DNA of 64,000 bases, taken from contig NZ_OBMJ01000001.1 in NCBI RefSeq assembly GCF_900199205.1, positions 7,433,001-7,497,000 of the forward strand. Reading direction: 5' to 3'. Origin of the DNA: Streptomyces sp. 1331.2 (lineage in GTDB: Bacteria; Actinomycetota; Actinomycetes; Streptomycetales; Streptomycetaceae). Below the pieces are notes generated by a model. It searched no databases. It had not been told where the DNA came from and was given only the letters and a program-made list of their open reading frames with translations. Positions 8,559 through 20,580 of this stretch are shown here, in pieces. The number at the start of each line of letters is the position of its first letter. Position 1 is the stretch's first letter. A program made the position numbers and the translations under genes.

Positions 8559-10624
8559 TCCCACCCCCGCAACTCGTGCGGGGACAGCGGGCGCTCCAGC
8601 TTCTCGCACTCGATCCGCACCGCCTCGCGCACGTGCGCCATCCGTACCGGCTCGTCCGCGTCGGCGGCCAGGAACGCGGCGTGCAGGGCGAGTTGGGCGA
8701 TCGTGCCGCCCGCCACGGCGACCTGCGCCAGCCGTGCCGGGTCCAGCCCGTCGACCGGGACACCGGGTGGGAAGGCCCGCTCCCAGAGCCGGGCCCGCTG
8801 CTCGGCGTCCGGGAAGGGGAAGGTGACCACGAACCGCATCCGCCGCAGGAACGCCGAGTCCATCGCCTCCCGGGTGTTGGTGGTGACGATGCAGATCCCG
8901 CCGAAGGTCTCCAGCCGCTGCAGCAGGAAGCTGACCTCCAGGTTGGCGTACCGGTCGCGGCTGTCGTGGACGGCCGTGCGCCGGCCGAACAGCGACTCGC
9001 CCTCGTCGAAGAGCAGCACCGCCCCCGCCTCGGCGGCGGCGAACAGCCGGGAGAGGTTCTTCTCGGTCTCACCGATGTACTTGCTGACCAGTTGGCCCAG
9101 GTCGGCGCAGACCAGGTCGCGCCCGAGCTCGGCCGCCACCGCCTCGGCCGCGGTGGTCTTGCCCGTGCCGCTCGGCCCGCTGAACAGGGCGGTGACCGCC
9201 AGGCCCCGCTCGCCCGGCCCGGGGTGCCCCCACTCGTCGTGCACCCGGCCCCGCTGGCGGACCTGCGCCAGCATCGCCCGCAGCGCCCGCTCGGCGGGCT
9301 CGGCCAGCACCAGCGAGTCGAGGCCGCGCCCGGGGCGGCACAGCCGCGCCAGGCCGTGCAGCGGCTGCTCGTCGGCGGCCCGGCAGGCTGCTACCAGGTC
9401 CGGCACCGGGACGGCCCCCGAACCGGGGGCGGCGAGCCGCACGCCCCGTTCGACACCCAGCGCGATCGCGGCCGGGGTGAGCGGGGTGCACTGCGCCAGC
9501 TCGGCGAGCTCGGCCGGGCCGGCCGAGCGGCCCGAGTCCGCCAGGGCGGCGGCGAACAGCTCCCGCCGCTCGCCCGGGCCCGCGACCGGCAGCCGCAGGA
9601 CGGGCTGCGCGGTGGCGCCGGCCGGCGGCTCGGCGAGCGAGAGGACCACCGGCACGCCGTACGAGCCCGTGTCCGCGGCCAGCCGCAGCACCGTCGGCGC
9701 CGGTCCGGCGAAGGCCGCCGGATCCCCGTCCGGGCCGTGGCCCGGGCCGATCGGCCGGTCCGGCGCCTCGATCAGCAGCAGCCGCCCGCCCAGCGCCGCC
9801 TCACGGGCGAGCAGCCGCCCGTACAGCTCGGCGGTGGGGGCGTCGGGCGGTACGTCCCCGGCCTCGGTCACCAGCGTGCTCAGCCCCAGCGCGCGGGCCG
9901 CCTGCACCGCGGCCTGACGCCGGGTCAGCCGGTCCTCGCCGACCAGCGAGACCGGGCGGGGGAGCGTGGCCGGCCCGGACCGGCCGACCGGCCCTGGCGC
10001 CACCAGGGCGGCGAGCCGGCCGACGGCCGCCAGCTGACCGGGGGCCAGTCGGCAGAGGTCCTCGGCCGCCCGCGCCCTCCCGCGCAGCCGCTCGTCCAGG
10101 GTGTCCGCCCCGACCAGGGCGTGCAGCACCCGCTCGTCCACCGCGAGCGGCAGCTGGGCCAGGCCGCCGTACCGGCCGGGCGCGGGCTCCGGCGGCAGGT
10201 CGGCCAGCCGCCAGTGCCGCAGCGGCGCGTCCGGCAGCAGCGCGCTCCAGTGCGGGTCCGGGAGGGTGGCGAGCGCCCGGGAGAAAGTCGCCGGGCCGGT
10301 GGCGCAGGGCAGGCCGAGCTCGGGCGCGGTGGCGGCCAGCAGGACGTCCTGCTCGAACCGGGTGAGGCCGAAGAGCCGGGCGATCCGGTGCAGCGCGACC
10401 GGCGTGCCGGTGTCCGCCGCCACCTCGGCGGCCAGCAGCGCGGCGGCCCGCTCGGGCCGCTCGGCGTCGGCCGGGCGGCCGTCCAGCCGGGCGGCGACGG
10501 CCTCGGCGTGCAGCACCAGGTGCCGCTGGTTGTCCCGGGCCCAGACGGCGCCCGGGGCGGCCTGTGGCGGCGGGTCGGCCGGGTCGGCGGCGGTGGCCGG
10601 CCGCTCGTGTCCGACGGTGGTCAC
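8555..10624 (-). CDS. eCIS AAA+ ATPase (Afp15/Cis15-type)
   Basis: The 689-residue ATPase has a long N-terminal helical region (residues 1-460), then a classical AAA+ module: Walker A GPSGTGKT at 483-490, Walker B VLLFDEGES near 536-544, sensor 1 IVTTNTR around 578-584 and an arginine pair FLRRMRF near 592-598. In eCIS clusters this conserved ATPase is required for assembly or packaging of the particle. The start is a GTG in a GTGA overlap with the cap gene and has GGAGG seven bases upstream. Its stop overlaps the next ATG. Confidence 0.92.
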   Translation of the reverse strand: MTTVGHERPATAADPADPPPQAAPGAVWARDNQRHLVLHAEAVAARLDGRPADAERPERAAALLAAEVAADTGTPVALHRIARLFGLTRFEQDVLLAATAPELGLPCATGPATFSRALATLPDPHWSALLPDAPLRHWRLADLPPEPAPGRYGGLAQLPLAVDERVLHALVGADTLDERLRGRARAAEDLCRLAPGQLAAVGRLAALVAPGPVGRSGPATLPRPVSLVGEDRLTRRQAAVQAARALGLSTLVTEAGDVPPDAPTAELYGRLLAREAALGGRLLLIEAPDRPIGPGHGPDGDPAAFAGPAPTVLRLAADTGSYGVPVVLSLAEPPAGATAQPVLRLPVAGPGERRELFAAALADSGRSAGPAELAELAQCTPLTPAAIALGVERGVRLAAPGSGAVPVPDLVAACRAADEQPLHGLARLCRPGRGLDSLVLAEPAERALRAMLAQVRQRGRVHDEWGHPGPGERGLAVTALFSGPSGTGKTTAAEAVAAELGRDLVCADLGQLVSKYIGETEKNLSRLFAAAEAGAVLLFDEGESLFGRRTAVHDSRDRYANLEVSFLLQRLETFGGICIVTTNTREAMDSAFLRRMRFVVTFPFPDAEQRARLWERAFPPGVPVDGLDPARLAQVAVAGGTIAQLALHAAFLAADADEPVRMAHVREAVRIECEKLERPLSPHELRGWE

Positions 10625-11853
10625 AAGGTCACCTCCTGCGGCAGGAACAGTCCGTGGAGGTCGAGCGGCGGCAGGCTCCGGGCGCCGTCGACCTCCAGCG
10701 TCACCCGGTAGTCGCCGCGCGGCGCGGCCGTCAGCCGGACGCCGAGGGCGGCCTGCGGCGCGGGCGTGACGTCGAGCGCGAGCGCCACGGTGGCGTCCGG
10801 GCGCACCCGGTCGAGCAGCAGCCGCACCCGCCGCTCCGACCCGGTGAGCGGCGGGAGGACGTCGGCGGTGAGGGTGCCGTCGTAGGCGCCCGCACCCGGG
10901 GCGGGCGTGGCGGTCACCGCGCCGAGGGTCGGCAGGACCGTGAACGCGACGGGCGCGCTCGCCAGGGCCGGGGCGGTCAGGGAGACGGTGGAGTCGAGCG
11001 GCGCGGTCAGGCGCTGGACCTGCACGGTGTGCTCGCCGGGCCGCGCCCCGGTCAGCGGGACGGTCAGCTGCCCGGCGTCGACCACCGTGGCCGGGGCGGC
11101 GGCACCGTCGACCAGCACCTTGAGCGTCTCGCCGGGAAGCGGCGCGAGGGCCGAACCGAACAGCCGCAGATCCGGCATCGGGGCGGCGGCCCGGACCGGC
11201 GCGCCGGGGCCCTCCGGTCCGGCCACCACGTCCAGCCGGGGGCCGCTCAGCAGCCGGGCGCCCAGGCCGGTCCGCAGCACTGGCAGCACGGTGCCCGCGG
11301 CCTCGGGGGACTCCACCACGACGGGCCCGGCGACGAACGCCAGGCTGAGGGCGAAGGCCCCGGGCTGGTAGAGCGCCCAGAGCCGGGTCAGCTCGTCGAT
11401 GCTCAGCTCCTCCGGGCGCAGCCGCACCCGCTCGCGCGCCCGGGCCAGGTCGTTCCTGGCGATCTCCGGGTGGTCCGTGGCGGCCTGCTCGATCAGGGCC
11501 GGGAAGATCTCGGGGGTGGCGTGCAGGGCGGCCGCGCACAGCGCCAGCAGCTGCTCGCTCTGGAAGGCGCTCTGGCCCCGGAAGGTGACCAGGTAGTGCA
11601 GCTCCAGCGCCGTCCGCGGCACCTCGCGCGGCGCACCGCCGTACGGCGGGCGGGTCGGCAGGTCGTCCGCGGCCAGTGAGGCGTTGCGGCCGGTCCGGTA
11701 CAGGTGGACCCCGACCAGCGGCAGGTTGGTGTCGTCCGCCAGCGTCCCGGCCTTGACGGTCGGGCGGGGCATGACGGACGCGGCGTCGATGCGCGACTGG
11801 AGAAGCGTCACCAGGGAGGCGGTGACGGTCGGAACGGCGAGCGCGTTGCTCAT
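10621..11853 (-). CDS. eCIS cap/terminator protein with Pvc16-type DUF4255 domain
   Basis: Residues 1-190 of this 410-residue protein match the Pvc16 N-terminal (DUF4255) pattern: an N-terminal ALAVPTVTASLVTLLQSRI, then VGVHLYRTGRNASLAADDLPTR and LELHYLVTFRG. Such proteins bind the tip of tube and sheath and end the assembly. The rest (about 200-400) is a set of beta strands that look like Ig-like domains (PVAFTVLPTLGAVTATPAPG). The start ATG is preceded by GGGGGGTGG and overlaps the stop of the Pro-rich gene. Its stop overlaps the GTG of the ATPase. Confidence 0.88.
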   Translation of the reverse strand: MSNALAVPTVTASLVTLLQSRIDAASVMPRPTVKAGTLADDTNLPLVGVHLYRTGRNASLAADDLPTRPPYGGAPREVPRTALELHYLVTFRGQSAFQSEQLLALCAAALHATPEIFPALIEQAATDHPEIARNDLARARERVRLRPEELSIDELTRLWALYQPGAFALSLAFVAGPVVVESPEAAGTVLPVLRTGLGARLLSGPRLDVVAGPEGPGAPVRAAAPMPDLRLFGSALAPLPGETLKVLVDGAAAPATVVDAGQLTVPLTGARPGEHTVQVQRLTAPLDSTVSLTAPALASAPVAFTVLPTLGAVTATPAPGAGAYDGTLTADVLPPLTGSERRVRLLLDRVRPDATVALALDVTPAPQAALGVRLTAAPRGDYRVTLEVDGARSLPPLDLHGLFLPQEVTL

Positions 11854-12776
11854 CCGGGCCACCCCCCGTCATGCCGACGGTGGGCGGCGAGCAGGTCGGG
11901 GTGCCGAGCGGCGGCCGGTGCAGCCGGTGCGGCCGGGGCCTGTGCCGCCGCGGCGGGTGCCACGACCAGCTCCACCCGGCCGATCCGGACCACCACCGGG
12001 GCCGGTGCGGGCGCCTCGGCGGCCCGGCTGCGCCGGCCTGCCCGGCCCGGCACCGACGGGGACGACGCGCTCGGCAGCGGGTCGCCCGGGCGGGGGCGCA
12101 GCACCACCGCCGGCGGCAGCGGCGGGGCGGCGGCCGGTTGCTCGGCGGTCCGACGGTCGGGGTGCGGCCCGGGACCGGCCGGCCGGGCGGCGCGGCCGGG
12201 GTCCTGCGGCCGGAGGCCGGGCTCCCGGCTCGGCCCGGCGTTCGGCGCGGGGTCGGCGCCCGGGGTGCGGCGGCGCGGCGCCGGGTGCGCCGGGGGTTCC
12301 GCCGCAGGCTCGTCGGCGCTTCGCCCGGGCCCGTCCGGCCTCACCGCCGGAGTGCGGAGCTCCACCCGGAGCGGTGCGATCGGCAGGCTCTGGGGGGCGG
12401 CTGCCGGTACCGACCGCCGGAGCGGCGCCGGAGCGCCGGACGGCGACGCGTGGGGGGTGGTGGGCACCGGCCGCTCGCTGCCCTCGGCGCGCGACTCCCG
12501 GACAGCAGCCGGTGGGGCCGCCGGCCCGTCCTGGTCGGCGTGCGGCCAGGACGGGAGCCCGGGCGGATCGGCGGGGCGAGGTGCCCGGTCGGCCCGCAGG
12601 CGCGCGCCGGCCGCGGCCCGGGCGGCGAACCAGGACAGGTGGGACTCGGCAGTGCTGGGCAGCAGCGGAGTGCCCGGCTCGGGCCGCGGCTGCTCCGCGC
12701 TCGGGGTGGCAGGTCCGGCCGTCATCGCGCGGGCGACGAGGCGGCGCAGCAGCCCCGTCGGGGCCAGTGCCGTCAC
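11850..12776 (-). CDS. Pro/Ala-rich disordered protein of the eCIS operon
   Basis: The 308-residue protein is dominated by proline, alanine, arginine and serine from residue 20 to 250 and is predicted to be disordered. The only ordered-looking parts are an N-terminal helix (LAPTGLLRRLVARAMT) and a C-terminal strand motif, PVVVRIGRVELVVAP, about 50 residues before the end. Similar short C-terminal strand motifs occur in hypothetical proteins of actinobacterial eCIS loci. The GTG start overlaps the stop of the preceding gene (GTGA), and its stop overlaps the ATG of the cap gene, which fixes the frame among several open frames here. Function is unknown; a scaffold or measuring role is only a guess. 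Confidence 0.72.
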   Translation of the reverse strand: MTALAPTGLLRRLVARAMTAGPATPSAEQPRPEPGTPLLPSTAESHLSWFAARAAAGARLRADRAPRPADPPGLPSWPHADQDGPAAPPAAVRESRAEGSERPVPTTPHASPSGAPAPLRRSVPAAAPQSLPIAPLRVELRTPAVRPDGPGRSADEPAAEPPAHPAPRRRTPGADPAPNAGPSREPGLRPQDPGRAARPAGPGPHPDRRTAEQPAAAPPLPPAVVLRPRPGDPLPSASSPSVPGRAGRRSRAAEAPAPAPVVVRIGRVELVVAPAAAAQAPAAPAAPAAARHPDLLAAHRRHDGGWPG

Positions 12777-13633
12777 TGGTCACCCGCCCAGGCTTCGCCG
12801 TCGGCGATCAGCGTCAGGTAGCCGGCCCGGCGCGGTGCGGGCAGCGCCAGCACCTCGGGCTCGGTCCAGCCGTACGCGAGGGCGAGGGCGTGGACGTCGG
12901 TCATCAGCCGGCGGTGCGGGGTGAGCCGCGCGGCCAGCTCGGCCGCCGGGTCGAGCACGGCCGGCACCGGGGCGGCGCAGGCGGCGCAGGAGAGCAGCAG
13001 CTCGATGTCGGCGAGCGGGTCGGTGGCCGCCATGGTGGTCTCGACGGCCGCGACGGTCGCCTCGTCCACGGTGTGCCAGGCCGTCACACAGCGGTCCAGC
13101 AGCAGCCGTCGGGCCTGCTCGGCCGGATCGTCGGCGGCCGGGTCGCCGACGGCGGGGCCCGGTACGGCCGGCAGCAGTTCGGCCAGTGCCTCCAGGTCCG
13201 CGCCGGTGGGCAGCCGGAAGGCGGGCAGGCCCGCCGGCGGGCGCGGCGCGGCGGGGGCGTGCGCCGCGTCGCCCAGCAGCTCCACCAGGTCGACGGCGGC
13301 GTCCAGCCGCTCGCCGCAGGAGGGGCAGTCGAGCACCCACTCGACCAGCGAGCCGTACGTCGAGGCCACCAGTGCGAGCAGCAGCGCGTTGCGGTCGCCG
13401 ACGCTGAGCGCCCGCAGTTCCTCGGGCTCGGGGCGGCTGCCGCCGAGCTCCGCGACCGCGGTGGCGAGCACCAGGGTGACCCAGTGCTCGCCGCCGGGGC
13501 CGTTCCCGCCGCCGAGGGCCGCCTCGTCGGCGCCGGTGAGCACGCGGACGGTGGCCGTCGTGGCGGGGCGCGTCGTCAGGCCGTGCCGCAGCCGTACCGG
13601 GCGCGCCGGGCCGATACCGAGTCCGGGGATCAT
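12773..13633 (-). CDS. eCIS baseplate-like protein with two Cys pairs (T4 gp26-like family)
   Basis: The 286-residue protein carries two CxxC knuckles, C103-C106 (LDCPSCGERL) and C216-C219 (LLSCAACAAP), that together could bind zinc. The segment LRALSVGDRNALLLALVASTYG at 74-95 precedes the first pair, as in phage T4-type baseplate proteins of the gp26-like family found in contractile systems. The ATG overlaps the stop of the tube gene (ATGA), which fixes the start; a longer open frame upstream overlaps the tube gene and is a shadow. Its stop overlaps the next GTG. The structural role is inferred from family and position. Confidence 0.78.
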   Translation of the reverse strand: MIPGLGIGPARPVRLRHGLTTRPATTATVRVLTGADEAALGGGNGPGGEHWVTLVLATAVAELGGSRPEPEELRALSVGDRNALLLALVASTYGSLVEWVLDCPSCGERLDAAVDLVELLGDAAHAPAAPRPPAGLPAFRLPTGADLEALAELLPAVPGPAVGDPAADDPAEQARRLLLDRCVTAWHTVDEATVAAVETTMAATDPLADIELLLSCAACAAPVPAVLDPAAELAARLTPHRRLMTDVHALALAYGWTEPEVLALPAPRRAGYLTLIADGEAWAGDQ

Positions 13634-14148
13634 ACGGAGAACGAGACCTCCTTGGGCTCGACCACGGCCGGATCCCGCTCCCAGCCCTCGTTCTCCAGCT
13701 TGATGTGGGCGAGGGCCACCGCGTTGGCGTTGGCGTCGAGGTCCGGCAGCGACTGGTACTCGCTCACCCAGCAGCGGAACACGTTGTAGGCGATGACGAG
13801 TTGGCCGGCCTCGTTGTAGAGCTCGATCACGATGTCCTTGCGGAAGTCCGCGAGGCTGACCTCCGCGCCGAGGGCGGCGCCGTGCTGCCACACCTTGGAG
13901 GCCCACGCCTCGAACTCCAGGTCGTGGGTGACCCCGCGTTCGAGGGTGATCGCCTCGTACTTGGTGCGGCCGGGTGAGCGGCGGGCGCTGGACGGGTCGC
14001 CGCCCTCGCGGAACTCGACCACCTCGGTGGTGCGTTTGAGACTGCTCACCTTGCTGACGCCCGCGACGTAGCGGCCGTCCCACTTGACCCTGAACTTGAA
14101 GTTCTTGTACGGGTCGAAGCGGTTGGTGTTGACGGCGAACTGGGCCAT
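13630..14148 (-). CDS. eCIS inner tube protein (gp19/Hcp-like)
   Basis: The 172-residue protein starts MAQFAVNTNRFDPYKNFKF and contains GVSKVSSLKRTTEVVEFREG at about residues 30-49 and ERGVTHDLEFEAWA at 70-83. These are hallmark features of phage T4 gp19-like tail tube subunits. It forms the hexameric rings of the inner tube that is driven out when the sheath contracts. It lies 13 bases after the sheath gene and has GAGGGGAG seven bases before the ATG. Only one tube gene is visible, unlike Afp/PVC which have two. Confidence 0.94.
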   Translation of the reverse strand: MAQFAVNTNRFDPYKNFKFRVKWDGRYVAGVSKVSSLKRTTEVVEFREGGDPSSARRSPGRTKYEAITLERGVTHDLEFEAWASKVWQHGAALGAEVSLADFRKDIVIELYNEAGQLVIAYNVFRCWVSEYQSLPDLDANANAVALAHIKLENEGWERDPAVVEPKEVSFSV

Positions 14149-14161
14149 GAGTGGGCTCCCC

Positions 14162-16123
14162 TCAACTCTGCGTCTGGCCGGCGAGCTGCTGAACCCGGAT
14201 GATCACGAACTCGGCGGGCCGCACCGGCGCGAAGCCCACCAGGACGTTCACCACGCCGAGCCCCTGGTCCGTGGTCGTGGTGGTGGTGGCGTCGCACCGG
14301 ACGAGGTAGGCCTCCTTCGGCGTGCGCCCCGCGAAGGCCCCCTGCACGAACAGGCCGTGCAGGAACGAACCGATGTTCAGCCGGATCTGCGACCAGAGCG
14401 GCTCGTCGTTGGGCTCGAACACGGCCCATTTGAGGCCGATCAGCAGGCTCGACTCCAGGAAGTTGGCCAGCCGCCGCATCGGGACGTACTTGTAGTCCGT
14501 CGCGGAGGCGTCGCCGCCGGCCAGGGTCCGCGCGCCCCAGCAGACCTGGCCGTAGGCGGGGAAGGTACGCAGGCAGTTGACCGCGATCGGGTTGAGGGTG
14601 CCGTTCTCCGGGTCGGTGAGGTCGTAGGCCAGGTCCTGGACGCCGAACAGCTTGGCCTCCGTCCCGGCGGGGGCCTTCCAGACGCCGCGGGCCGCGTCGA
14701 TCCGGGCCATCAGGCCGGCGATCGTGCCGCTCGGCCCGAACGAGCGGGTGCGGTACTGGCGGGTGGGGTCGGCGATGTCGAGCCGGGGGTAGTAGAGGGC
14801 GCTGTACTCGTCGCGGATGTTGCTGTGCTTCTGGAGCCAGTTGCGCAGCGCGGTCGGGCTCTGCATGGTGTTCGGCGGGTCGAGCAGCAGCAGGGCGCGC
14901 TTGCGGCGGCAGTAGGCGATCGCGTTGCCGACGGCCTTGCTGTAGTCGCCGTCCCGCGCGGCGTCGTCCGAGGCGTCGGGGGCGAAGCGGTCGCTGTCCG
15001 CGGCGGCCAGGTTGCCGAGGCTGGGCAAGCTCAGGAGCGTGAAGTCGGTGTTCTCCAGGGCGAACATGCCCGATCCCGTGCCGACTTCGCTGCCCACCAG
15101 CTCCTCCGCGCCGGGGTGGGCGCCGTCGCCGCCGCCGGCTAGGACGACGGCGCCGTGCTCGGACGTGACGCCGTTCAGGCCGAGATCGGTCGCGGTGTTG
15201 TCGCCGGCGATGTTGTCGACGGTGATGGGCAGGGCGGAGGCGGCACCCGGCAGGATCTGGAGCCGGCTCTTGCCGAAGTCGGGGCTGTGGGGGTCGGTGT
15301 CGGGGAGGACCACCCGAACCACGGCCTGGGACCAGACGGGCTTGTTCGCCACGGCGGTCCGCAGCGCCGACTGGAGGGTCGCGGCCAGCGTCTCGATGGT
15401 GTCCGGCTTGCCCGGGAAGGTGATCTTCCTCGCGGTGGCCCCGGCTCCGCCGATCGTCACGTCGATGTTCAGGGGGCCCGCCTGGAGCGTGGACGGATCG
15501 ACCACGGGGGAGGAGAGGAGCCCGCTGGGGACGGGCTTTCCGGCCACGGAGCTCACGGTGACCAGCTCGGAGGCCGTGTTGACGGCCGTCGTGACGTAGA
15601 AGGGGTCGGCGGTCTTGGCGCTGTCGGCGGTCAGTCCCCGGTAGATCTCCTGGCGGGCGACGGTCGCGTCGGCGGTGTCGTCGCTCAGCAGGCTGACCAC
15701 CAGGTCGAACCGGTCGGACTCGGTCGCCGCGAGGACCTGGACGCGCAGGTTGTTGCCCCACTTCCCCTCGTCCCGGGCCGTGACGGTGAACGCGGCGGCG
15801 CCGCCGCGTTGCGGGACGTCGGCGTGGGCCGTGCCGAGGGCGTCGCTGCCGCTTCCCGGGGCGGCGACGCGGACCACGTGGGCCCGGGCGCCGCCGTTGA
15901 GGAAGTACTGCTGGAGTGCGAAGGACGTGTCGCTGTCGGGGTGCAGGCCGCCGAACTTCCGCTCGACGTCGGCGAAGGAGAGGACCTCCTCCGCGCGGTT
16001 CATCGGACCGCGTGGGAACCAGCCGATGAAGGCTGCGATCGCGGTGGGCACACCGACGATCGGATGAACACCACTTGGCACCTCCTCGACGTACACGCCC
16101 GGGAACGTGGGTGCGGTGGGCAT
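14162..16123 (-). CDS. eCIS contractile tail sheath protein
   Basis: The 653-residue protein starts with the conserved sheath motif MPTAPTFPGVYVEEVPSG and AFIGWFPRGPMNR (residues 31-43). It ends with the C-terminal sheath core, including RRLANFLESSLLIGLKWAVFEPND and VGFAPVRPAEFVIIRVQQL. Contraction of the sheath drives the tube. At 653 residues it is longer than minimal sheaths, with an inserted variable region at about 60-330. It is the first gene of the operon, with GAGAGGAG five bases before the ATG. A promoter is expected in the 160-base divergent gap upstream. Only a single sheath gene is present. Confidence 0.95.
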   Translation of the reverse strand: MPTAPTFPGVYVEEVPSGVHPIVGVPTAIAAFIGWFPRGPMNRAEEVLSFADVERKFGGLHPDSDTSFALQQYFLNGGARAHVVRVAAPGSGSDALGTAHADVPQRGGAAAFTVTARDEGKWGNNLRVQVLAATESDRFDLVVSLLSDDTADATVARQEIYRGLTADSAKTADPFYVTTAVNTASELVTVSSVAGKPVPSGLLSSPVVDPSTLQAGPLNIDVTIGGAGATARKITFPGKPDTIETLAATLQSALRTAVANKPVWSQAVVRVVLPDTDPHSPDFGKSRLQILPGAASALPITVDNIAGDNTATDLGLNGVTSEHGAVVLAGGGDGAHPGAEELVGSEVGTGSGMFALENTDFTLLSLPSLGNLAAADSDRFAPDASDDAARDGDYSKAVGNAIAYCRRKRALLLLDPPNTMQSPTALRNWLQKHSNIRDEYSALYYPRLDIADPTRQYRTRSFGPSGTIAGLMARIDAARGVWKAPAGTEAKLFGVQDLAYDLTDPENGTLNPIAVNCLRTFPAYGQVCWGARTLAGGDASATDYKYVPMRRLANFLESSLLIGLKWAVFEPNDEPLWSQIRLNIGSFLHGLFVQGAFAGRTPKEAYLVRCDATTTTTTDQGLGVVNVLVGFAPVRPAEFVIIRVQQLAGQTQS

Positions 16124-16188
16124 GGGCGCTCCTCTCGTCAGTGATCCCCCGCAGTCTCACGACGGTCTGTCACCGCGCCGTCCGATCC

Positions 16189-16208
16189 GGCGTCACAGTG
16201 GCGTCACA
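16189..16208. promoter_or_regulatory. 11-bp-phased direct repeat upstream of the eCIS operon
   Basis: Two copies of GGCGTCACA (TGTGACGCC on the operon strand) start 11 bases apart, about 70-85 bases before the sheath ATG. Same-face spacing of about one helical turn suggests a tandem binding site for a response regulator or similar activator. It could equally serve the divergent NUDIX gene. No -10/-35 pair is convincing. Confidence 0.4.
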
Positions 16209-16282
16209 CCGGGCCGGTTCACCCGAATGCCGCACGCGGGGCTCCCGCCCCACCGGTCCCGGCGGGAACGTACGATCAACGG

Positions 16283-16819
16283 GTGTCTGACATCACGGAA
16301 ACCACGCCGGGCTGGCTCGCTCCCGAGGAGCTCGAAACCACCCGGGCGAAGATGCCGATCCTCTACGTCGAGGCCGTTCCGGTCCGCGTCGATGCCGCCG
16401 GGGAGGTCACCCAGGTCGGGTTGCTGTTGCGGATCGGCCCGGACGGAACGGTCAGCCGCACGCTGGTCTCCGGCCGGGTGCTGCACCACGAGCGGATCCG
16501 GGACGCGCTGGTGCGGCACCTGGAGAAGGACCTCGGGCCGGTGGCGCTGCCCCGGATCCCGGCCTCGCTGCAGCCGTTCACCGTCGCGGAGTACTTCCCG
16601 ACCCTGGGCGCCACCGAGTTCCACGACCCCCGGCAGCACGCCGTCTCGCTCGCCTACGTCGTCCCGGTGGCCGGGGACTGCCGGCCCCGGCAGGACGCGC
16701 TGGACCTGGTCTGGTTCAGCCCGGAGGAGGCCGCCTCGCCGCTGGTGCTGCAGGAGATGCCGGGCGGCCAGGGCATCCTGCTCAAGCGGGCACTGGCGCA
16801 CGTCGGCCGGCTGGGCTGA
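16283..16819 (+). CDS. NUDIX-like DUF4916 family protein
   Basis: The 178-residue protein opens with SDITETTPGWLAPEELETTRAKMPILYVEAVPVRVD and keeps the DUF4916 pattern of a NUDIX-fold protein. The canonical NUDIX box is not intact; the region around VSGRVLHHERIRDALVRHLEKDLGP (residues 63-87) replaces it. DUF4916 proteins are widespread in actinomycetes and their substrate is unknown. It starts at a GTG, is transcribed away from the eCIS operon and ends head-to-head with dnaE across a strong hairpin. Confidence 0.83.
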   Translation: MSDITETTPGWLAPEELETTRAKMPILYVEAVPVRVDAAGEVTQVGLLLRIGPDGTVSRTLVSGRVLHHERIRDALVRHLEKDLGPVALPRIPASLQPFTVAEYFPTLGATEFHDPRQHAVSLAYVVPVAGDCRPRQDALDLVWFSPEEAASPLVLQEMPGGQGILLKRALAHVGRLG

Positions 16820-16847
16820 CGGGAACGAGAGGAAACGACGGGAACGA

Positions 16848-16886
16848 CGGGAACGGGAAGTCGGCCCGGCCGACTTCCCGCTCCCG
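16848..16886. terminator. bidirectional terminator hairpin
   Basis: A 19-base arm (16848-16866) pairs with 16868-16886 with one G-T wobble, in the 77-base gap between the convergent NUDIX-like gene and dnaE. Both ends of the gap end a gene, so it likely stops transcription from both sides. Confidence 0.75.
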
Positions 16887-16896
16887 TGTGGAGGGC

Positions 16897-20460
<3,564 letters not shown>

Positions 20461-20580
20461 GGCGCTGGGCTCCTCGGGCGGTTGTCGATCGGGCAAGCGG
20501 CCCAGGGTAGCCGGTCGGCGCCGGTGGCGGGGCCGGTGTTGACGGAACCCTGGCGGGTGCCCTACGTCCCGGGGCCTCCC

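Noticed and set aside
1..16123. Prophage
   Set aside because: Tail genes with AAA+ ATPase, DUF4255 and DUF4157 proteins but no capsid, portal, terminase, lysis or integrase genes in view point to an eCIS.
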